Assembly: GCA_900491605.1 (NCBI GenBank) | Contig: UESW01003902.1 | Coordinates: forward strand, 1,327,590 to 1,391,589 | Source of the DNA: Calamus simplicifolius | Lineage: Eukaryota; Streptophyta; Magnoliopsida; Arecales; Arecaceae | Direction: 5' to 3' | Length of the DNA: 64,000 nt | Shown: positions 57,770 to 64,000 of the stretch, piece after piece | How positions within the stretch are numbered: the first letter of the stretch is position 1 | How the letters are laid out: each line of letters begins with the position of its first letter | Program-made: the position numbers and the translations under genes | The notes under the pieces: generated by a model | Told to the model about the DNA's origin: nothing | The model's input: the letters and a program-made list of their open reading frames with translations, nothing else | The model's database searches: none

Positions 57770-58700
57770 CAGGAACTTGGGTACTCGCCACTTGAACAGT
57801 TTGGCTTCAACGGGGTTGGCTGGGAGGGCGCCAGCAGTGAAGTATCAGATATAAACATCCATCCAGCTGGAAGGATCTTGGTGGACTGGCAAGGATTCTT
57901 CTACCGCATCGATGCTTGGGGCTTCCAGATGCTCCACGTAGGTTCTCCCCAAGGTCCCGTCAGCCGAGGTGGCTAGCCGGAACAAAGCATCAGCTCTAGT
58001 GTTCTCCCCCTGAGGGATGTAACTGACACTGAAGTGGGCCAAGGGAGAGGCTTGTGACTACACCATACTCAAGTAACGGCACATAGTAGGTTCTCGAGCC
58101 TCGTACTCCCTTTGATTTGATCGAAGATGAACTGGGAGTCGATGAAAACTCTAAGGCATTTCACCCTGAGCTCCCATGCCAGTCTCATCCCTAACAGTAA
58201 GGCTTCATACTCAGCTTGGTTGTTTGTGGCTAGGAAGAGAAAACGGAGGGCGTATTCGGTCACAACTCCATTCGGACTTGGTAGGATGAGGCCTGCTCCG
58301 CTTCCTTGAGAATTTGATGCTCCATCTACGTGAAGGATCCAGTCCTCCCCTCTTCCCTCGATTGCAGCATCCGAAGGGTTTGCATGGGGCTCCTTCAGCT
58401 GCTCTTTTGTCCAAGTGCACTCGACCAGAAAATTTGCTAAGACCTGAGACTTCATAGCCGACCTGGATCGAAACGATAGGTCAAATTCCCCCAGCTTGAG
58501 TGCCCACTTCGCTAGTTGGCCAAAGGTATCAGGACGAGAAAGAATTGCCTTGAGTGGTTGATCCGTGACCACCATGATCGGGTGAGTTTGGAAATAGGGC
58601 ATGAAGCACTGGGCGAGACGATCAAGGCAAAAATAATCTTTTTGACTTTAGAATATCTAGTCTCCACATCATGAAGCACCTTACTAGTGTAGTACACTAG
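57770..58700 (-). pseudogene. Tat element B RNase H pair
   Basis: The remnant of the original RNase H lies at 58700-58480 (MVVTDQPLKAILSRP). The plant-acquired RNase H follows (58330-57950) with HVDGASNSQGSGAGLIL, NNQAEYEALLLGMRLAW and a DSQF motif, then ENTRADALFRLAT in another frame. Shifts near 58070 and 58600. Confidence 0.82.
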
Positions 58701-58703
58701 CTT

Positions 58704-59760
58704 TTATGTTCCATCAGCATCCATGCGAACAAGCACGGAGCTGACAGCCTCGGGGGAGGCCGCAAGGTACAGGAGGAGCTCCTCCCCGCCCCTTGGCTTG
58801 GATAACAAAGGTGGGGTGGATAAGAACTCTTTTAACTCCTCGAAGGTCTTCTGGCACTTCCTCATCCACTCAAAGCCGTTGACTTTACGCAGCACCTTAA
58901 AGAAAGGCAAACACCTTTCTGCGGACTTGGACAAAAAACGACTCAAGGCCGCCACCCTTTTAGTCAAGCGCTGCACCTCCTTCTTGTTAACCGGGGACCT
59001 CATGTTCAAGATGGCTCGGATCTTATCGGTGTTCACCTCGATCCCACGCTGCATCACCATGAAGCCCAGGAATTTGCCTGCTGTCACCCCGAAGGTGCAC
59101 TTGCGGGGGTTTAACCTCATTTGGTATCAACGGAGATTATCGAAGGTCTCCACAAGGTTGGCAACATGGTTAGTGGTACAGACACTCTTGGTTAAAATGT
59201 CATCCACGTACACTTCCATGTTGCGCCCGATTTGGTCTTCAAGGACTTTATTCATCAGCATCTAGTAAGTGGCCCCTGCATTCTTCAATCCAAACAGTAT
59301 CACCTTGTAGCAGTATATCCCCTTCTCGGTCACAAATAAGGTGGCTTCCTCATCCGCTGGATCCATTTTGACTGGTTGTATCCCGAGAAGGCATCCATGA
59401 AGCTAAGGGTCTCGTGACTAGACGTAGCATCCACCAGCTGATCAATCTGAGGCAACAAGAAGCTATCCTTGGGGCATGCTTTGTTGAGGTCAGTGAAATC
59501 CACGCACATCCTCCAGCTCTCGTTACCCTTGCAGACCATAACGATGTTGGCCAACCAGTCAGGGTAATGGACCTCTCGAATGTGGCCTGCAGCCACCAGC
59601 TTGCGGATTTCCTCGTCAATGGCCTTTTGCCAGTCTTGGGCAAAGCTTCTCTTCTTCTGTCGGACGGGCTGACACCCGGTTTGATGTTGAGTTGATGGGT
59701 AATTACCTCCTCGGGAATACTCGGCATGTCGGATGATGACCATGCAAAGATGTCAGAGTT
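58704..59760 (-). pseudogene. Tat element B reverse transcriptase
   Basis: N-terminal part 59743-59350 (HIREVHYPDWLANIVMVCKG, MCVDFTDLNKACPKDSFLLP, SFMDAFSGYNQ). A broken palm follows, with the YVDD box on the minus strand near 59205 in a separate frame. The thumb/connection part is 59120-58704 (LNPRKCTFGVTAGKFLGFMV). It gives an independent reference for positions that are stops in element A. Confidence 0.82.
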
Positions 59761-60189
59761 GGCTCACAGAAAAGCAAGAAGCTGATCGCGCGCCTTCTCC
59801 GAAAGTAGGGCTCCAACCTGGATGGTCCTCGTCAGGTCCTCCCCCAATGGGAAAGTCAGCAGGTGCTTGGCCGGCTCCCCTCTCCTCTCCAAGTCTCGAG
59901 GGTCGAGCGGCTCGGGTGCTATTGCCGACACCCCTGTGGGCTGGGGGCTAAGTGGTAGCAGAGCGGTAGTGGGCTCTGTTCCCCCCTCATCTCCCCAACT
60001 CCCTGCCGGTAGGAAACTTTATGAGTAGTCTTTTGGTGGAGATAACGACATCCAGAAGGTTCAAACCGGGTCTCCCAAGGATGGCATTGTAGGCCAGTGG
60101 GACCTAGACTACTAGAAAGTTCATGAGAACCGTGCTCTAACATGGTGAAGTCCTGGCTGTGATGGGGAGAGTGATCTTCCCCTCGACCC
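59761..60189 (-). pseudogene. Tat element B protease-RT linker
   Basis: Degraded coding region between protease and RT. Short frames only. Contains the second half of the protease in shifted frames (near 60100). Confidence 0.5.
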
Positions 60190-60744
60190 TTACAAATCTC
60201 TAGTAAAACCCATTAAGGGCGTGGTGACGGGTCGAAGGGAACTATGAGACAAATTCATCCGAACAAAGGCATTGTAACTCAGAACATTAAAAGAGCTCCC
60301 ACTGTCAACTAAAATTCGTTTTACAGGGTGCTTCACGATCATCATAGACACGACGACGCTATCATCATATTTGTTAACTATCCCTTCTAGATCCCTTTTA
60401 GAGAAAGGAATTACAGAATCTACCCCCTCCTCACGCTGCCTTTTAGAAGTGTTACATGTCCCCCGGGAGATCATGGCCACCATCTTCTCCGTCGGGGCAT
60501 TGTCCACACCGATATGAGGTATAGGAGGTGCCGACGGGCCCGGGGAAGCAAGGTTTCCTCTCTGGATGAACTTGCCTAGGTGGCCCTGCTGAACGAGTTC
60601 TTCGATAGCCTTCTTCAGTAGGCGGCAGTCTTCTGTGTCGTGGCCATAGTCTCTGTGGTATCGGCAATATAGCTCTATGCTGTGGGGAACCCCGAGCCTC
60701 ATGGGGGGTGGACGCCGAAGGTAGGGCTCATCCTCAATCTCCAA
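60190..60744 (-). pseudogene. Tat element B knuckle and protease
   Basis: An open 184-codon frame with CRYHRDYGHDTEDCRLLKKA near 60660 and retropepsin active site ILVDSGSSFNVLSYNAF near 60310. Frame is lost at 60190. Confidence 0.82.
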
Positions 60745-60806
60745 CAGAATGTGGGATATTGGGGCAAGAAAAAGTGGGTGAAGTGCTTTTGGGAACTAAA
60801 GATGGC

Positions 60807-62000
60807 TCAGATTTCCTTGACCGCCCTAGCAACATCTGGAGGTGTTGGCTTCTTGCCGGACCCCTTATCGACATCCCTCTTGGAGAAGTCTGCTTCGTCA
60901 GCATGGATATACTTCTGCACCCAGCTCAGTAATTCGGCGTAAGAGCTGGGAGGCTTTTTGTCTAAGGAATAGACGAACCTGGAAGGACGAAGTCCCCGCT
61001 TCAGGGCCAGAGTGGCCACATAGTCTTCAAGATTGTAGACCTCGAGTGCAGCCTCCTTGAACCGAGCCACGAAGTCCTTCAAGGTTTCGTTGTTCCTCTG
61101 CTGAATAGCAAACAGGCTATCGGCAATCCGGGGAATCTTCGGGCACGAATCAAAGTGGGCCAAGAAAGATCGCTCGAGCTGCCTGAAGGAGTTGATACTA
61201 TGTGGTGGCAGACGGGAATACTATGCATGGGCAGTTTTTCGAAGTGTAGCTGGGAAGGCTACGTAGAGGAGAGAAGCTATTGCCCCTGGACTTGCATGAG
61301 GACTTTGTAGCTTTTCAGGTGATCCAGAGGGTCTGCAGTGCCGTCATACAGGTGCAGTTGGGGTAGATGGAACTGGGGTGGGATCGGCTCCTCCATAATA
61401 CGGCAAGACAGTGGAGGGCGGTGGTCGCAGTCTGCCCCGTGAGGGTTGGTAATTCTGCGGCTGAGCTCCTCTAGCCGCTGATGGTACTCGTCCAGCCATC
61501 GTTCGGCCCAGCGAGCGATCTTTCTATTGGAATCTTCCTTTAAAGATTTAGAGGACAAATAGGGAGAAGGTCGCGGGTGCAAGGAATGCATCTGCTTAGG
61601 TTCCTTCCCACTATGCCATTTGGAAAAGCGGTCAGAGTGATGGGAAGGAGACCGTCGCCGCTTGGAAGTCTCTCGATGATGAGATCTCAGGGATGTACAG
61701 TGGAAGGCCCCCGAAGGGGTCCTGCCATGACAAGACTGGCTGGTTCCATGACCCTCCACATAAGGCAGAGAGTGTTGAGGTGGCAATGACGTGGCGGCGG
61801 AGCACTGTTCCTGTAGCCCCCGAACTACCTTCATCAGGTCTTGAATTTGCTGGGTCAGAGCATCAAGCCGATCAGCCTGGATAGACTGTGGTTGTATGGG
61901 GGGTGGAGTGAGGTTAGCCTCTGGCTGCTCAGCCCGCGGAAGGTGTCCCCCAGCCTGACTAGTGGAGGCCTCCTGCGCTCATATAACCACCATCTTCTTC
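60807..62000 (-). pseudogene. Tat element B gag
   Basis: Two frames. 61834-61277 contains a basic His/Ser/Arg-rich region and the start of the core (LHLYDGTADPLDHLKSYKVL). After a break near 61280-61165, 61163-60807 carries the rest (FVARFKEAALEVYNLEDYVA, LKRGLRPSRFVYSL). Structural protein of the particle. Confidence 0.78.
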
Positions 62001-62054
62001 CTTGTAAAGGTTGTGGGGTCGCAGATGCGTTGAAATGAACGTTTGTGCTGCTGC

Positions 62055-62074
62055 CCCCTTCCTGACACACCAAT
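62055..62074 (-). promoter_or_regulatory. Candidate primer-binding site of Tat element B
   Basis: Minus-strand TTGGTGTGTCAGGAAGGGG begins a few bases inside the 5' LTR. It resembles the TTGGTG...GGGG primer sites of other Tat elements. The tRNA was not identified. Confidence 0.5.
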
Positions 62075-62075
62075 A

Positions 62076-62786
62076 TGTTGCTGCCAAATCACTTAGGAGC
62101 ATCAAGCAAGAGAGGAGCTTTGTGGGTCTTCAGAAGAATGATACGACCGCCTCCTATAGCCGGAAACCTGCAAAAAAAGTTCTGGACCAATGGTTTTGGT
62201 GGGGACCCTCCGACGCTCAAGTTAGCGATTTGGAGAACAGGAATTAAGATGAGATAGTAGAGGTCGAGTCCCCTTTCCTTATTGTGAGTCAGGGTCTTTA
62301 TATATCTGTTCGGGAGTCCCTCTTACCCTTCGCAGATAACTATCGAATCCCATCTTCCGTTAAGATCGGCTCCATAGGCGGTAGGTGGATGCACAGTTGC
62401 TAAGCGCGCGCCGTAAATATCGGTAACTGCACATAGTATATCGGTAACCGCCCATGATCTTGGTAAAAGCGGGTGAGCGGGCTACGCGGTAGTCTTAGGT
62501 GTTTTAAATCACTGGGTCCAATATTCGAAGTTGATTCCACGACTGACTATGGGCCGAGAGCATGCGAGGCGAGACTCGAGGCCGAGGTCGAAGACAGGCC
62601 GAGGCCAAGGCGGGGCTCGAGGCCGAGGCCGAGGCGGAGCTTGGGCCCGATGTTGAATGCTGAAACAAAGTTCGACTGAGGCCGAGGCCGAAGCTGAGGT
62701 CAAGGCCGGGACTGGCCATCAAATTATGACTTGGCTCCGAAAACCATGCAGACTGTTATCCCACCGCCTGGTGGCATGATCTGCCA

Positions 62787-62791
<5 letters not shown>
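62076..62791 (-). repeat. Tat element B 5' LTR
   Basis: 716 bp, TGTTGCTGCC...GCCACATCA on +. Pairs with 40962-41814. Confidence 0.92.

Positions 62792-62823
<32 letters not shown>
62791..62823. repeat. (TA)n microsatellite at the insertion site of Tat element B
   Basis: About 16 TA units. The matching TA run on the other side ends at 40961. The TSD TATAT lies within. Confidence 0.9.
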
Positions 62824-62826
<3 letters not shown>

Positions 62827-63800
62827 AAACAGGTCACAACGACAGAAAAGCCATATTTCCCCAAACCAGTCAAACTTCGCAGCCTGGGGCAGTTTTCATA
62901 ACGCTCTGGTATTCGTATTCTCAGGTGTAGACTTTGACAGCGGATTTGGGGACAACTTCCAACCATTCCTCTTCCAACGTTAGAATGACTTTTGACAAAT
63001 GGGATCATTTTGAGTCTGCTGATGCATTACGATGCAGAGCAGACCAGAAAATTGCATGCTTACAGATTTTCTCGATTTTTTTTGCAACAAAAATCCTTAA
63101 AGACCAAGTCTATATATAGATCAGGAGACCAAAACAAATAAAGAAGCGTCTCTCGCTTTAATGTGGGTCGTTGGTAAATAGCCTTGACATTATTCACCAA
63201 GTCTTATCACTGAAGAAGCGAACAAGGAAGTTCCAGATATGGAGCAAGAGTTGAACAAGTCTACAGATTCGTGAAAACTTGAGATCGCATTTCTGCATCT
63301 AAATAAGCCTTGATAACTGTAATCATGTTCGATTCTTTGAAAGAGTTTTTTTTTTTCTGATTTCTTTCTGGATTCTCCATTTGGATAACTGGTTAGATCT
63401 ACGCATCCCAAGTAACCAAGTTCAGCTTTTTTTCCCCTAATTAGTTTAGGGAGGAATATATTGCAGTATGAACACACTGGCTCGCGTCAAAGACTGCAAC
63501 CTTAATACATTGAACCATGGAAGGATCCCTATCCATCACATATCATCACATCAAAGGACATCTGCTTGGCAAACTGGCAGGGCGTTTCTTGACCACCTTA
63601 CACGGCTTGGCCTCAGAATTTTCTTTCAGTAGAACATTGCAGTCCTAATACGCGGCTCCGGGTCAAAATCGGTGCATTAGCATTCGGTATGAATTGAAGC
63701 GGAACAATTTGTTGACTTTTTACCGTTTAAAAAGCTAAAAGTTTTAAAATAAAAAAAAGCCCAAATGCTTGCGTGGGACGCTGGGAAGACGTTGGGAGAA
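62824..63800. other. Right-flank DNA without recognised gene
   Basis: Composition is closer to genic DNA than the left spacer. Short frames (for example 63190-63477 on -) lack any domain. A run from about 62928 after a TATTCTCAG acceptor-like site could be a terminal exon, but nothing supports it further. Confidence 0.4.
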
Positions 63801-63801
63801 T

Positions 63802-63840
63802 GCTCGCTAGCGAGCGTTCTTACGCGAACGCTCGAGCGTT
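63802..63840. repeat. Cluster of perfect palindromes
   Basis: GCTCGCTAGCGAGC (63802-63815) and AACGCTCGAGCGTT (63827-63840) are each perfectly self-complementary. GAGCGTTC...GAACGCTC between them forms another 8-bp stem. The segment can adopt alternative hairpins. Confidence 0.9.
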
Positions 63841-63855
63841 TCACATTTCTTTGGT

Positions 63856-63935
63856 TCCGGAAGGAACTGTAACAAAGGTCTAACGGCCAAATATGTCCGG
63901 AAGGAACTGTAACAAAGGTCTAACGGCCAAATATG
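63856..63935. repeat. Perfect 40-bp tandem duplication
   Basis: The unit starting TCCGGAAGGAACTGTAAC at 63856 repeats exactly at 63896. The second copy runs into the AT microsatellite. Confidence 0.92.

Positions 63936-64000
<65 letters not shown>
63932..64000. repeat. (TA)n/(TATG) microsatellite
   Basis: TA dinucleotides with occasional GTATA interruptions to the window end. Confidence 0.9.

Larger units (their letters stand above)
40962..62791 (-). mobile_element. Ty3/gypsy Tat-clade retrotransposon B, split by two chromoviruses
   Basis: LTRs at 40962-41814 and 62076-62791 in the same orientation; on the sense strand they start TGATGTGGC and end GGCAGCAACA. TSD TATAT at 40957-40961 and 62792-62796, inside TA runs. 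Gag, protease, RT, dual RNase H and integrase run right to left from 61.9 to 56.9 kb. The integrase end resumes at 50.04 kb. An antisense ORF (42353-49222 on +) fills the 3' region. Two nested elements with their own TSDs lie inside. Confidence 0.9.

Noticed and set aside
40962..62791. Alternative reading: two separate truncated Tat elements instead of one split element
   Set aside because: LTRs are in the same orientation with TATAT on both outer sides, and the integrase and antisense ORF continue across the nested insertions at their TSDs.
62928..63000. Possible terminal exon after TATTCTCAG
   Set aside because: Short frame of about 20 codons without homology I recognise and no supporting upstream exon.
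63190..63477. 95-codon ORF on - near the right edge
   Set aside because: No domain, no signal, composition like surrounding DNA.

Overview
This is plant nuclear DNA: an angiosperm, probably a large-genome monocot. That placement is inferred from the mix of retrotransposon lineages and is not proven. One host gene is visible, at the left edge: an intronless pentatricopeptide-repeat (PPR) gene on the minus strand (1-2310), resembling the plastid RNA-editing factor ECB2/VAC1. Its C-terminus runs off the window, and it carries about four single-base frameshifts in short homopolymers. From 2.4 to 5.8 kb is very AT-rich non-coding DNA with one MITE-like inverted-repeat element.

Nearly everything from 5.8 to 62.8 kb is LTR retrotransposon DNA. 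I could set most boundaries to the base from LTR ends plus matching 5-bp target-site duplications (TSDs). (1) A Ty3/gypsy Tat-clade element on + (5812-18020, TSD CTTAT) has gag, protease, RT, a second acquired RNase H and integrase, then a 13-copy 55-bp tandem array and antisense coiled-coil ORFs. Its left end is an inverted copy of its U5 end instead of a 5' LTR. (2) An Athila element on - (19438-40631) is split inside integrase by a Copia Sirevirus on - (22527-32721, TSD AAAAG) that carries an extra env-position ORF. A chromovirus solo LTR (38926-40227, TSD CTAAA) sits in its 5' LTR. (3) A second Tat element on - (40962-62791, TSD TATAT) is split twice: by an internally deleted CRM/Reina-like chromovirus on + in its antisense ORF (42502-47049, TSD GACAT), and by a chromodomain-type chromovirus on + in its integrase (50045-56886, TSD CCATT). 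A 141-bp assembly gap lies in the 3' LTR of the CRM-like element.

No element is intact. Many nonsense codons look like C-to-T (or G-to-A) changes, chiefly CAG to TAG and CGA to TGA, as expected from deamination of methylated silent transposons. Three of the seven elements or remnants also lack large pieces: the CRM-like copy lost the RT active site through the integrase core, the other chromovirus lost RT and RNase H, and the solo LTR lost everything internal. The right edge (62.8-64 kb) holds AT microsatellites, a cluster of perfect palindromes and a 40-bp duplication, with no gene I can support.

The features most worth following are the head-to-head termini of the first Tat element, the spliced-looking antisense genes shared by both Tat elements, the recurrent CTCGG/CCGAG hairpin arrays, and the repeated GTGTCGGCTCC motif in the Sirevirus.
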